Below the pieces are notes generated by a model. It was not told the origin of the DNA. It searched no databases and worked only from the letters and a program-made list of their open reading frames with translations. A program made the position numbers and the translations under genes. Shown here in pieces: positions 26,231-35,582 of a stretch of DNA of 64,000 bases (position 1 is the stretch's first letter; each line of letters begins with the position of its first letter). The DNA is from Paenibacillus sp. CF384 (GTDB lineage: Bacteria; Bacillota; Bacilli; Paenibacillales; Paenibacillaceae), in assembly GCF_900106745.1 (NCBI RefSeq), contig NZ_FNNV01000006.1, positions 62,001 through 126,000 of the forward strand. Direction: 5' to 3'.

Positions 26231-27136
26231 TTACCGCTCACCCATAACCAGTACCTCCGCCACCAGTTCGACTCCAAATTTGTCCTTCACGGTGCTTTGA
26301 ATGGTTTTCATCAGGGTGAGAACGTCTTCAGCTTTCGCTTGCCCGGTGTTGACAATGAAATTGGCATGCAGGTTTGAGATCTCGGCGCCACCGCAGCGCA
26401 TTCCCTTGAGACCCGCTTCTTGAATGAGCCTTGCGGCAAAATCATTCGGCGGATTGCGGAACACACTTCCGGCACATGGCAATTGCAGCGGTTGAGTCAG
26501 CAGACGACGCTGTTTATAAGAGGAAGTAGTCGACATAATGTCTTTACGCTCTCCCTGCTCAAGCTCAAACACGGCTCCAATGACGATGCCCGGTCGTTCA
26601 TGCAAACATGAATGACGGTAAGTGAACTTCATATCCTCTACTTCGTAGCGAACCAATTCCCCTGTTTCCAGTACAATGTCAGCTGATTTGAAGATACGTG
26701 ACACATCCGACCCGTGAGCGCCGGCGTTCATATAGACAGCTCCGCCTACCGATCCTGGAATTCCCCCCGCGAACTCCAATCCGGACAATCCTTCTTTGGC
26801 TGCCAGAACCGACAGCTTGATAAAGGAATAAGCGGCACCTGCATGAACGAGCGTGCCATCAAATCGTGCATAATCGAATGCTTCACCCGGTTGAACGACG
26901 ACGCCGCGGATTCCTTTGTCGCTGACTAGCATGTTGGAGCCGCGTCCGAGATTGGTCCACTGTACCCCATGTTTATGGAGCAACCGGACGACCGACACCA
27001 GCTGGTCTTCGGTATTCGGAATAATAAGTACATCTGCCGGTCCACCGATTTTCCAAGTTGTAAATTCGGAGAGTGGCTTGTTAAACAGGACTTTCCCTGC
27101 ATCTATTTCGCTTAGCTCCGCCAAAAACTGCTCCAT
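26231..27136 (-). CDS. murB: UDP-N-acetylenolpyruvoylglucosamine reductase
   Basis: MurB reduces the MurA product to UDP-MurNAc using FAD and NADPH. The 301-aa protein has the FAD-binding stretch TWKIGGPADVLIIPN and LGRGSNMLVSDKGIRGVV, SGLEFAGGIPGSVGGAVYMNAG, and the proton-donor Ser in CAGSVFRNP; this is the type IIb (shorter) form common in Firmicutes. It is fifteen bases upstream of murA and the two are probably co-transcribed. Confidence 0.95.
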   Translation of the reverse strand: MEQFLAELSEIDAGKVLFNKPLSEFTTWKIGGPADVLIIPNTEDQLVSVVRLLHKHGVQWTNLGRGSNMLVSDKGIRGVVVQPGEAFDYARFDGTLVHAGAAYSFIKLSVLAAKEGLSGLEFAGGIPGSVGGAVYMNAGAHGSDVSRIFKSADIVLETGELVRYEVEDMKFTYRHSCLHERPGIVIGAVFELEQGERKDIMSTTSSYKQRRLLTQPLQLPCAGSVFRNPPNDFAARLIQEAGLKGMRCGGAEISNLHANFIVNTGQAKAEDVLTLMKTIQSTVKDKFGVELVAEVLVMGER

Positions 27137-27318
27137 CTGTCGTACCTCCTTCTGCTATAGCGATTGAAACTTGCCTGGCGCTCGTTCGCTCCTCCGGGTG
27201 GCCCGCCGCCTTGCCGCTGAAGCAAAGGCTGAGAGGCCCGCCGGGTGACGGTCACGATTATGCCATATACTATGCCTACCCGCACAGGAGTGTGACAATC
27301 GCCTATAGGACAGTCTTA
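27137..27318 (-). other. Intergenic stretch between murG and murB with GC-rich repeats
   Basis: No gene is visible in these 182 bases. A GC-rich segment (about 27180-27250) contains the same 10-mer, read on the minus strand, as CCCGGCGGGCC and GGCGGGCCACCCGG at either side of a GCCTTTGC / GCAAGGC stem. There is no T tract, so it is not a clear terminator. Confidence 0.5.
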
Positions 27319-28428
27319 TTATTGTCTTGTTGTTAATTGCTTCAATTGATTGACGATCCGCGCTGCCGAATCCGGCACGCCCAGTAATTTCGCGGCGGAA
27401 CTCATCGCCGTCTGCTTCTGCTTGCTATGCATAATCTGACTGATTCGCTCGAAGAGGAGCTCACCGTTCAGGTTGCGTTCAAGGATCATTTCGGCTGCTC
27501 CGGCATCTACCAGACTTCTGGCATTCGCTTCCTGATGGTTGTTCGTCACGTTCGGCGACGGAATCAGAATCGATGGGATGCCAAGTGCCGTCAGTTCAGC
27601 GATCGAGGATGCGCCGGCTCTTCCGACTACTAAATCGGAAATCGCCAGCACCTCTGGCATGTGATGCAAATACGGCAGCACTTGAAGGCGCTCGGAACGT
27701 GCCGGCAGCACCTCTTCTATGCGGCGGTTCGTATTCTCGTAATAGCTTTCTCCGGTCACAAACACAAAATGGACGTCTGGCAGCCGCTTAAGCAGCGGTG
27801 CCATGTCCACCATGACATCATTTATCGCTTTCGCCCCTCGGCTGCCTCCTACAAGCAGCACGACTTGACTGCCTGCCGGAATGTTTAGCCTGGCGTAGCC
27901 TTGCTCTTTATCAGCGCGAACGACGCTGGTCGCGCACGGATTTCCGGTAAATAGCGTATTCGGCTGCCGCTTGAATTGCGACAACGCATCCTTGAAGCTG
28001 ACCGCTACGCTGCTCGCATATCGGGAGAGAAACTGGTTGGTCAAGCCTGCAACCGCATTCTGCTCATGGATGAGAGTCGGGATGCCAAGCTTGGCAGCCG
28101 CATAGATGACGGGTCCGCACACATAACCGCCAGTACCGACGACTACGTCCGGCTTAAACTCCCGCAGCAGCTGCTTGGACCTCCGCACGCCTTTCAGAAA
28201 ACGCATGACCGTCCTGACATTCTCGAACGAAAGCTTTCGACTAAAGCCTGTAATTTCGACCGATTCGAAGGGAATGCCCTGCGCGGGCACGATACGGCTT
28301 TCAAGTCCCTTCGGAGAGCCGATGTACAGGATGGACGAGTCCGGCTGCTCCTCCATCACCTGCTTGCCAATTGCAAGCGCGGGATAGATGTGGCCGCCTG
28401 TTCCGCCGCCTGTCAATACGATACGCAT
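27319..28428 (-). CDS. murG: MurG, lipid II-forming GlcNAc transferase
   Basis: MurG adds GlcNAc to lipid I on the inner membrane face. The 369-aa GT-B protein has the glycine-rich loops GGGTGGHIYPALA and GTGGYVCGPVIYAA, the donor loop VVGRAGASSIAELTALGIPSILIPSP and the HEQNAVAGLTN segment. It starts seven bases after spoVE ends, so the flippase/polymerase-type gene and MurG form one unit. Confidence 0.96.
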   Translation of the reverse strand: MRIVLTGGGTGGHIYPALAIGKQVMEEQPDSSILYIGSPKGLESRIVPAQGIPFESVEITGFSRKLSFENVRTVMRFLKGVRRSKQLLREFKPDVVVGTGGYVCGPVIYAAAKLGIPTLIHEQNAVAGLTNQFLSRYASSVAVSFKDALSQFKRQPNTLFTGNPCATSVVRADKEQGYARLNIPAGSQVVLLVGGSRGAKAINDVMVDMAPLLKRLPDVHFVFVTGESYYENTNRRIEEVLPARSERLQVLPYLHHMPEVLAISDLVVGRAGASSIAELTALGIPSILIPSPNVTNNHQEANARSLVDAGAAEMILERNLNGELLFERISQIMHSKQKQTAMSSAAKLLGVPDSAARIVNQLKQLTTRQ

Positions 28429-28435
28429 GTATAAG

Positions 28436-29533
28436 TCACCTCGAGTAACGGGATATATTCAGTAAAATACCTAACGATGTCAGAAGCAGTGTCAGCGAGG
28501 AACCGCCATAGCTAACGAGCGGGAGCGTGATCCCCGTAACTGGCATCATGCCGATAACAACCCCGATATTAATAAACACTTGTACGGCAACAATGCCGAT
28601 AATGCCGACGGCCAGCAGGCTGCCGAACGTGTCGGGAGCTGCAATAGCTGTCCGCATGCCTCGCCATAGCAGGATGGCGAACAAGGTAATAATCGTAGTT
28701 CCGCCTATGAAGCCAAGTTCCTCCGACACAATCGAGAAAATAAAATCAGTTTGCGGCTCGGGCAGATAGCTGAATTTCTGTCTGCTCATTCCGAGGCCAA
28801 GGCCTACCAAACCCCCTGGTCCAATCGCATAAAGCGACTGAATGGACTGATAGCCTGCTCCGAGCGGATCTGCCCATGGATCAAGAAATGCTGTAATTCG
28901 CTGCAGCCTGTATGGCGCTGCCAGAATAAGTCCGACAAGGCCGGCTACCCCTACTAAAGCCAGCGATCCCAGATGCGTCAACCGCGCACCCGCAGTATAA
29001 ATAACGAGCAGCGAAGCGCCGATCATGACGGCTCCTGTGCCCAGATCCGGCTGCATCATGATGAGCCCGAAGGCCAGTCCCATAATACCAAGCGGCGGCA
29101 GAAGGCCTTTCGTAAACTGCGTTACTGCCTGCTGTTTGTCTGCAAGCAGCTTCGAGAGAAAGATAACCATCGCAAGCTTCATAAACTCGGATGGCTGAAT
29201 GCCGAACGAGCTGATACCAAGCCAGCTTCGCGCACCGCCGCGCACGACCCCGATGCCGGGGATCAAGACGAGCAGCAGCATGCCGAAACAAACGAATAGA
29301 CCGAGCTTCGCCCATTTGCGCCAAATCCAATAGTCTGCGTTCATCGTGACGATCATTGCCCCGATGCCGAGCGCAGCAAACAGCACCTGTCGTTTCACAT
29401 AATAAAATTTGTCTCCAAATTCATGGAAGGCCAGCACCGCACTGGCGCTGTACACCATTACAAGTCCGATAGCCAAAATGAGTCCAATCGCAATGATCAT
29501 CCACATATCCGGGGCAGACCTGGCTTTTGCCAT
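28436..29533 (-). CDS. spoVE: SpoVE/FtsW-type SEDS glycosyltransferase
   Basis: SEDS proteins polymerise lipid II together with a class B PBP. The 365-aa, roughly ten-helix protein has the family motifs VVRGGARSWLGISSFGIQPSEFMKLAMV, DLGTGAVM, DPLGAGYQ and SIVSEELGFIGG. The position next to murG and murD and the length (B. subtilis SpoVE is of similar size) point to SpoVE, which makes spore cortex with SpoVD, but it could also serve as the vegetative FtsW. ATG 29533 has a GAGGTG site eight bases upstream. Confidence 0.88.
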   Translation of the reverse strand: MAKARSAPDMWMIIAIGLILAIGLVMVYSASAVLAFHEFGDKFYYVKRQVLFAALGIGAMIVTMNADYWIWRKWAKLGLFVCFGMLLLVLIPGIGVVRGGARSWLGISSFGIQPSEFMKLAMVIFLSKLLADKQQAVTQFTKGLLPPLGIMGLAFGLIMMQPDLGTGAVMIGASLLVIYTAGARLTHLGSLALVGVAGLVGLILAAPYRLQRITAFLDPWADPLGAGYQSIQSLYAIGPGGLVGLGLGMSRQKFSYLPEPQTDFIFSIVSEELGFIGGTTIITLFAILLWRGMRTAIAAPDTFGSLLAVGIIGIVAVQVFINIGVVIGMMPVTGITLPLVSYGGSSLTLLLTSLGILLNISRYSR

Positions 29534-29578
29534 AGCGCGAACACCTCTTGCAAGCTTAAGTAGGGACAAGCCCCCTAC

Positions 29579-31018
29579 TTACAAGTTATGCGCCGATTCC
29601 TTAAAAATGCGCCCTCGTTCTTCATAGGATTTGAACATATCCCAGCTTGCACAGGCCGGAGACAGGAGAACGGTATCTCCGGGCTCCGCGAGGGCTGCTG
29701 CTTCTCGAACGGCGAGCTGCAGCGTGCTTTCGGCGTCCTCCACAGGTTCGACGACTTTAATGGTCGTTAAACCTGCGCGTCTTGCGACTTCGGCAATTTT
29801 GCCGCGGGTTTCGCCTATAGCAACTACCGCTTTCACTTGATCGCGGAAATGCGGCAGCAGCTCCATATAATCGGAGCCTCTGTCCAGCCCGCCGGCAATG
29901 AGCACAATGCTGCGGTCCTGGAAGGAACGCAGCGAAATAATCGTAGCCGTTCCGTTCGTTGCTTTGGAATTATTGTAGTAAGCGATTCCGCCATGATTGC
30001 GCACAAACTCCATCCGGTGCTCCACGCCGCGGAACTGACGAAGCGGCTCTGCCACCGCTTCGAGGTTAGCCCCTGCTGTGATACAAGCTGCGATGGCCGC
30101 AAGCGCGTTCGCGACATTGTGGCGTCCCGGGATGCCGACTTCATCCACCGAGATAATGTCATGGGACTGCCCCAACTCATCACGCCATACAAGTTGACGA
30201 TTCACATCTCCTACTGGCTCTGTCAGATCAGCCGGGTACGGCGGAATGACACATAGGCCATATGTAAGCTCTTTGGTTGTAGAGAAAGGCAATATACGGG
30301 CTCGAATCGACCCAGCATGCATCAGCTCGCGACAAACCGGATCATCCGCATTTAAGATCGCTGTATCCTCAGGCGTCTGGTTCGCAAAAAGCTTCGCTTT
30401 GGACGCCACATAGTCTTCCATGCCGCCGTGATAGTCCAGATGGGTCTCCACCACATTGAGCAGCATGCTGATCCGCGGCCGAAACGCCGTTGTGCCTTTC
30501 AATTGGAAGCTGCTAAGCTCGGCAACAATCCAATCTTCGCTCGATGCCGTCTGCGCCGCTTCGCACAGAGGCGTCCCAATGTTGCCGGCTACGATCGGAT
30601 TAAGCCCTGCTGCTTCCAGCAGTTCGCCGATCCATGTTGTTGTCGTTGTTTTGCCGTTGGAACCGGTAATCCCAATGATGGGCGCAGGCGACAATAGATA
30701 AGCCACCTCGACTTCCGTCACGACCTCGATGCCCAGCTCCACCGCTTGCTTAACCGGTGGTGACGTGTAAGGGATACCCGGATTCTTCACCACCAGCGCC
30801 GTATCCGCATCAATAAGATCCGCCGGATGACTGCCGCAAATAACAGAAACGCCCAAAGCGTCCAGCTCGTCCGCTTCGGGAGATAAATGACGTTCCTTCA
30901 TATCGTTGACGGTTACCTTTGCGCCGAGTTTGTGGAATATCTTCGCGACGCTGACCCCGCTTCTGGCTAAGCCGAGGACGACAACCTGTTGATCCTTGTA
31001 TAAGGATGGATGTTTCAT
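29579..31018 (-). CDS. murD: UDP-N-acetylmuramoyl-L-alanine:D-glutamate ligase
   Basis: MurD adds D-Glu to UDP-MurNAc-L-Ala. The 479-aa Mur ligase has the ATP-binding loop GITGSNGKTTTT, the Rossmann-like N-terminus VVVLGLARSGVSVAKIF, HLDYHGGMEDY and AGGLDRG motifs. It is separated from mraY by about 600 non-coding bases, so it may have its own promoter; I could not pick one with confidence. Confidence 0.96.
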   Translation of the reverse strand: MKHPSLYKDQQVVVLGLARSGVSVAKIFHKLGAKVTVNDMKERHLSPEADELDALGVSVICGSHPADLIDADTALVVKNPGIPYTSPPVKQAVELGIEVVTEVEVAYLLSPAPIIGITGSNGKTTTTTWIGELLEAAGLNPIVAGNIGTPLCEAAQTASSEDWIVAELSSFQLKGTTAFRPRISMLLNVVETHLDYHGGMEDYVASKAKLFANQTPEDTAILNADDPVCRELMHAGSIRARILPFSTTKELTYGLCVIPPYPADLTEPVGDVNRQLVWRDELGQSHDIISVDEVGIPGRHNVANALAAIAACITAGANLEAVAEPLRQFRGVEHRMEFVRNHGGIAYYNNSKATNGTATIISLRSFQDRSIVLIAGGLDRGSDYMELLPHFRDQVKAVVAIGETRGKIAEVARRAGLTTIKVVEPVEDAESTLQLAVREAAALAEPGDTVLLSPACASWDMFKSYEERGRIFKESAHNL

Positions 31019-31616
31019 CTATGTGCCAACTCCCTTAAAATTCGACCAAGCGTAACTTTCTTCTTACATGACAATCCACTTCATGACAATCCCCCTAAAT
31101 CCCCCTTTGAAAGGGGGACCCCGAGGGCCCCAGCCCTCTGGACACCCGGAAGGTATAACGTTGGTGCTCCAGAGGAACGCTCCTAGCTTCAGTTGGTGGG
31201 GTGCTCGAAGTCCCTTGCGGGACTAACTCTCATTTTGGCGCTCCCGTGTTGCCTGTTGACTCCGTCACATGATAACGTTCGGGCAACAGAGGCGCGGCGT
31301 TGTTGCAACCTATGCGTAGTGCCCGTTTTCGTCCCTCCGGGACACGCTCCCATTTCCGCGCAGGGTTAGTGTCGGCAACTTCGTTGCCTTGTCCCTTCGG
31401 GACTTATAAAGAATAGCCGGGTACAGGAGCGGAGCGGGCGGTCGTTGTGTAGAAGCGTAAGCGTTCGCCTTTGTCGGGCGGAATTCTACCATTAAATCAG
31501 TTACATAATCAAGAATTCCGACAGACAACAGCGATCGTAACAATGATCCGCACGCGCAGCGTTGTACTCCCAGCGTCAAATGCTCTACAATCCGCGCAGC
31601 GCCGCACTCCCAGTTG
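31019..31616. other. Non-coding, hairpin-rich insertion between murD and mraY
   Basis: I see no credible gene on either strand. The stretch contains a perfect CCCCCTTT-G-AAAGGGGG hairpin (31102-31118) preceded by a CCCCCTAAAT copy, three near-identical short hairpins (GTCCCTTGCGGGAC 31210-31223, GTCCCTCCGGGAC 31331-31343, GTCCCTTCGGGAC 31391-31403), GGCAAC-TTC-GTTGCC (31374-31388), and two related copies ending ACTCCCAG (near 31569 and 31610). CATGACAATCC is repeated 15 bases apart (31067-31092). It looks like an accumulation of palindromic repeats in the middle of an otherwise tight operon. Confidence 0.7.
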
Positions 31617-32573
31617 TTATCTCCCCAGCAGCAAGCCGATCGCGGCGAAGACGATGCCCACGAACCAGAAGGAAGTAACAACCTTCCACTCGGACCAGCC
31701 GGACAATTCGAAATGATGATGGATCGGACTCATTTTGAAGATACGTTTGCCCCGAAGTTTGAAAGATCCTACTTGCAGTATAACCGACAGCATCTCCAGA
31801 ACGAAAACACCGCCGATAATGACCAGCAGGATTTCGGTCTTGGTGAGAATCGCCACAGCTGCCATACCGCCGCCGATGCCCAGTGAGCCTGTATCACCCA
31901 TGAACACCTTAGCCGGATGCGCGTTGAACACTAAGAAGCCCAGCATCGCGCCGATCATGGTAGCCGAGAAGATCGCCGATTCGTGTTCGCTTGCATGAAG
32001 CGCTAGGATCGCGAAGGCGGTGAACGCCACTGCGCCTGTCCCTGCCAACAATCCGTCAACGCCGTCCGTGAAGTTAACCGCATTCGTTGTGGCAAACAGC
32101 ATGATAACGACGAATGGATAGTAGAACCATCCGAAATCAAGCTCCGCGGATGTTCCCGGAATGCCGATTACCGTGCTGTGATGCATTTGATAGAGCAGTA
32201 CGCATATAATGACGGAGAATATCAGCTGACCAACCAGCTTTTGCATCGCTGTCAGGCCGAGCGACCGTTTAAATACGATTTTGATATAGTCATCCAGAAA
32301 TCCGACCAGCCCAAAGCCGAGCGATGCAACGAGCAGCACCCAGAAAGAAGACGTTTTATCCGAGAACTTCAGAAACGCCAGCAGCACAGCCAGCATAATA
32401 ATGATGCCGCCCATCGTCGGTGTCCCTGATTTTTTCAGATGGCTTTGCGGGCCGTCTGTACGGATCTGCTGGCCGAATTTCAACCGTTTCAGCAGCGGAA
32501 TGAACAAAGGTCCGAACAGTAATGCAAGCATGAAGGAAGCGCCGATTGACAGAAGAATGACCTTTACGTCCAT
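31617..32573 (-). CDS. mraY: Phospho-N-acetylmuramoyl-pentapeptide-transferase
   Basis: MraY makes lipid I from UDP-MurNAc-pentapeptide and undecaprenyl phosphate. The 318-aa, ten-helix protein has the family motifs KKSGTPTMGG, FLDDYIK, NAVNFTDGVDGLLAGT and the C-terminal PIHHHFE loop, all with the expected acidic and His residues. ATG 32573 has an AGAGGTG site. It follows murF by ten bases. Confidence 0.96.
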   Translation of the reverse strand: MDVKVILLSIGASFMLALLFGPLFIPLLKRLKFGQQIRTDGPQSHLKKSGTPTMGGIIIMLAVLLAFLKFSDKTSSFWVLLVASLGFGLVGFLDDYIKIVFKRSLGLTAMQKLVGQLIFSVIICVLLYQMHHSTVIGIPGTSAELDFGWFYYPFVVIMLFATTNAVNFTDGVDGLLAGTGAVAFTAFAILALHASEHESAIFSATMIGAMLGFLVFNAHPAKVFMGDTGSLGIGGGMAAVAILTKTEILLVIIGGVFVLEMLSVILQVGSFKLRGKRIFKMSPIHHHFELSGWSEWKVVTSFWFVGIVFAAIGLLLGR

Positions 32574-32583
32574 ATTTTCACCT

Positions 32584-33993
32584 CTATGCACGCTGCAGGT
32601 CATGGATGATTTCTTCCATGCGCATGCCGCGGGATCCTTTCACCAGTACGAGATCTTCCGGCACGAGATGTGCGCGGAGCCATTCTATAAGTTGTTGCTT
32701 GTCTTCGAATGCGCGAATATGATCGGAGCCGTCAGCAAATTGCTTTGCAGCTTCAGCAGCAATATGCTGTGAAAGCTTGCCGAATGTCAGCACCCGATCT
32801 GCCTTGGACGGATTCACATAGGCGCCGATTTCACCATGCATCGCTTCTTCATCCGGCCCGAGCTCCAGCATATCGCCGAGGACGAGCCATTTGCAGTGAT
32901 AACCGGACAGCCCTGCAACGAGATCAATCGCGGCGCGGACGGAAGTCGGACTGGCATTGTAGGCATCATTAAGTAGCATTGCTCCATTATACGCAACACC
33001 TGGCTCAATGCGCATCGCTGTCAGCTTCAGCCCAGCAAATCCTTGGCGAATGACGTTATCCGTCAATCCGAATTTTTTCGCTGTCGCAATAGCCGCGAGC
33101 GCATTGGATACATTATGCGTCCCGGCCACAGGAAGTTCAACATGCTGAAGCCCATTATCGCCGCGCACATCAAAGGAGGAAGTCGTAGCGTTCACGATCA
33201 CGTTCTCGGCCGCCCAACGATTATCCCCTTGCAAACCGAAGGTTTGTACCTCTGTCAGCTCCGGCAGCGCAAGCCCCTTAAGCCCCTCGTGCAGAAGCGG
33301 TTCATCGCCGTTGATAAGCAGCAGACCCCCTGGCTTCAAGCCCGCCACAATTTCAAGCTTCGCTTGTGTAATGCCTGCACGTGAACCAAGCTGGAGCATA
33401 TGGGATTCGCCGATATTCGTAATGATCGCGACATCGGGTTTCGCAAGGCGAGTCAGCAGATCGATTTCGCCGAACTCGCTCATCCCCATCTCAAGCACCA
33501 CAACTTCCACGCCTTCCTCTAACGCCAGAAGCGTTAGCGGCAAGCCGATATGGTTGTTGTAGTTGCCATCTGTTTTGTGCACGCGAAAAAAGCCCGACAG
33601 CAGCGCTGCGACCATATCTTTTGTCGTCGTTTTGCCATTGCTGCCCGTAACGCCGACAACGCGTACTTGTAATTCGTCTCGATAGGCAGACGCAAGCTGC
33701 TGCAGCGCTTCAGTAGTATCGTCCACGAGAATAAGAGGCACTCCGCTCGTCAGCGCCTCAGGAAGCTCTTTGTCCCGCTGCCACAAGGTAGCGACTGCTC
33801 CGCCTTCAATGGCACTGCTTGCAAAAGCATGGCCGTCAAAATTCTCGCCTTTGATCGGAATGAACAACTGACCCGGCGACATGCGCCGGGAGTTGATGGA
33901 GACGCCGGCTATTTCAATACTGCCGGCATCTGTATCGTTTTGTATCGTTCCACCGCACATGGCGGCAATCTCGCTTAATTTACGTGTAATCAC
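32584..33993 (-). CDS. murF: UDP-N-acetylmuramoyl-tripeptide:D-alanyl-D-alanine ligase
   Basis: MurF adds D-Ala-D-Ala to the UDP-MurNAc-tripeptide. The 469-aa Mur ligase has GVTGSNGKTTTKD, the MGMSEFGEIDLL motif typical of MurF, NDAYNASPTSVRAA and the C-terminal KGSRGMRMEEI. It begins at GTG 33993, sharing one base with the murE stop codon. Confidence 0.96.
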   Translation of the reverse strand: MITRKLSEIAAMCGGTIQNDTDAGSIEIAGVSINSRRMSPGQLFIPIKGENFDGHAFASSAIEGGAVATLWQRDKELPEALTSGVPLILVDDTTEALQQLASAYRDELQVRVVGVTGSNGKTTTKDMVAALLSGFFRVHKTDGNYNNHIGLPLTLLALEEGVEVVVLEMGMSEFGEIDLLTRLAKPDVAIITNIGESHMLQLGSRAGITQAKLEIVAGLKPGGLLLINGDEPLLHEGLKGLALPELTEVQTFGLQGDNRWAAENVIVNATTSSFDVRGDNGLQHVELPVAGTHNVSNALAAIATAKKFGLTDNVIRQGFAGLKLTAMRIEPGVAYNGAMLLNDAYNASPTSVRAAIDLVAGLSGYHCKWLVLGDMLELGPDEEAMHGEIGAYVNPSKADRVLTFGKLSQHIAAEAAKQFADGSDHIRAFEDKQQLIEWLRAHLVPEDLVLVKGSRGMRMEEIIHDLQRA

Positions 33994-35477
33994 TATGAAA
34001 GACTCCTTATCGCTTCTTTAGCCACCTCGCGGTCGTCAAAGTCATACTTGACGCCGCCGATATCCTGATAGGTTTCGTGGCCTTTCCCCGCAATTAATAC
34101 TACATCGTCACGCCTCGCCATTTCAACCGCTTTTTGTATCGCCTCTCTGCGGTCAACAAGCAGCTCATAACGATTCGCGGCCACATTGTTCTGCACAAGC
34201 CCTGCTTCAACGTCCAGCAGGATACGCTCCGGATCCTCCGTACGTGGATTATCCGATGTTAGGATGCAATAATCCGCCAGCTGCGCCGCAATTTGGCCCA
34301 TAAGCGGCCGCTTCGTCCGATCACGGTCGCCACCGCAGCCAAATACACAAATGACGCGCCCTACCGCAAATTCCTTGACCGCAGTGAGCACATTCTGTAA
34401 TCCGTCAGGCGTATGCGCATAATCCACAATGACCGCGAACTTCTGTCCGGCTTGCACCGACTCCACGCGGCCCGGAACACCGGGGATATCTTCCAGACTT
34501 TGCTTGATCTGTTTCAGCGACACCCCTTCAATCAGGGCTGCGCTGATGGCGCTTAACGCATTGTATACATTATATTTACCGGCCATACGCAGCGTAATAT
34601 CCGCAGATCCGGCGAACGTCTCTACATGAAAAGCAGTCCCGTGCGCAGTTATGCGGACTTTGTCGGCACGCACATCCGCATCATGATCGATGCCATAGGT
34701 AACGACCTCAGCTGTCGTAACATCCGCATACTTCGGCGAGGCTTCGTCATCCGCATTCAGCACCGCAAACAAACGATCCTCCGGCGCACGCCCGAATTCA
34801 TTGCCAAGTCTGGAGAACAACAGCCCTTTCGCTGCTGCATACCGTTCCATCGTAGCATGATAGTCGAGATGATCCTGCGTTAAATTGGTGAAGATGGCGA
34901 TCCGATACCGGCTGCCTTTCACCCGTCCCTGCTCCAACGCATGCGAGGAAACTTCCATGACGCAATACTCCGTGCCGGCCTCTACCATAGCTGCAAGCGA
35001 GCGCTGCAGCTCCAGCGCTTCAGGTGTCGTTCCCGACATCGGCAGCGTATTGCCGGCGTAGCGCATTTCTACCGTTCCAATAACGCCGGTGCTGAACCCG
35101 GCATCACTCATGATTTTCTCAATTAGATAGGTTGTCGTTGTTTTCCCGTTCGTGCCCGTAACGCCGATTAATCTCAGCTTCCGACTCGGATAATCAAAAT
35201 AATGATTGGCGATCACGGCCATCGCATAACGGCTGTCTTTGACGATTAACTGAGGAACGGGCAGATCAAGCTGCCTCTCAACCACCAGGGCAATGGCCCC
35301 TCTGGCAACGGCCTCCGCGGCATATGCATGCCCATCAACCTTATGTCCACGCAAACAGATAAAGACGCAGCCGGGCAAGACGCGGCGGGAATCGGTCTCA
35401 ATTCCATCAACCTCCACGGTCCCTTCACCGACAAGAACAGATGTGAGCAGCAGTGCAGCCAAGTGTTCCACACGCAT
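33993..35477 (-). CDS. murE: UDP-MurNAc-L-Ala-D-Glu:meso-diaminopimelate ligase
   Basis: MurE adds the third stem-peptide residue. The 494-aa ligase has GVTGTNGKTTTTYL, HLDYHATMERY, VFGCGGDRDRTKR, and the substrate-selecting DNPR motif (SDNPRTEDPE), which marks meso-diaminopimelate rather than lysine. This agrees with dapL in the same window. It starts at ATG 35477, about 105 bases after spoVD. Confidence 0.96.
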   Translation of the reverse strand: MRVEHLAALLLTSVLVGEGTVEVDGIETDSRRVLPGCVFICLRGHKVDGHAYAAEAVARGAIALVVERQLDLPVPQLIVKDSRYAMAVIANHYFDYPSRKLRLIGVTGTNGKTTTTYLIEKIMSDAGFSTGVIGTVEMRYAGNTLPMSGTTPEALELQRSLAAMVEAGTEYCVMEVSSHALEQGRVKGSRYRIAIFTNLTQDHLDYHATMERYAAAKGLLFSRLGNEFGRAPEDRLFAVLNADDEASPKYADVTTAEVVTYGIDHDADVRADKVRITAHGTAFHVETFAGSADITLRMAGKYNVYNALSAISAALIEGVSLKQIKQSLEDIPGVPGRVESVQAGQKFAVIVDYAHTPDGLQNVLTAVKEFAVGRVICVFGCGGDRDRTKRPLMGQIAAQLADYCILTSDNPRTEDPERILLDVEAGLVQNNVAANRYELLVDRREAIQKAVEMARRDDVVLIAGKGHETYQDIGGVKYDFDDREVAKEAIRSLS

Positions 35478-35582
35478 CGCTTAAGTCCCCTCCCGTGAGC
35501 AGATCAAATCTGCGCAGGGCCGCCTATGAAGAAGCAGCAAAATTGGGTCGCGGCCTACTTCATCTATCTATACTCATTATAG

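Noticed and set aside
31019..31616. Insertion sequence remnant
   Set aside because: No transposase fragment, terminal inverted repeats or target-site duplication can be seen.
31310..31681. Minus-strand open frame of 123 codons in the mraY-murD gap
   Set aside because: It runs out of the 3' end of mraY, has no ribosome binding site and its translation is low-complexity and unlike any family; it crosses the hairpins.
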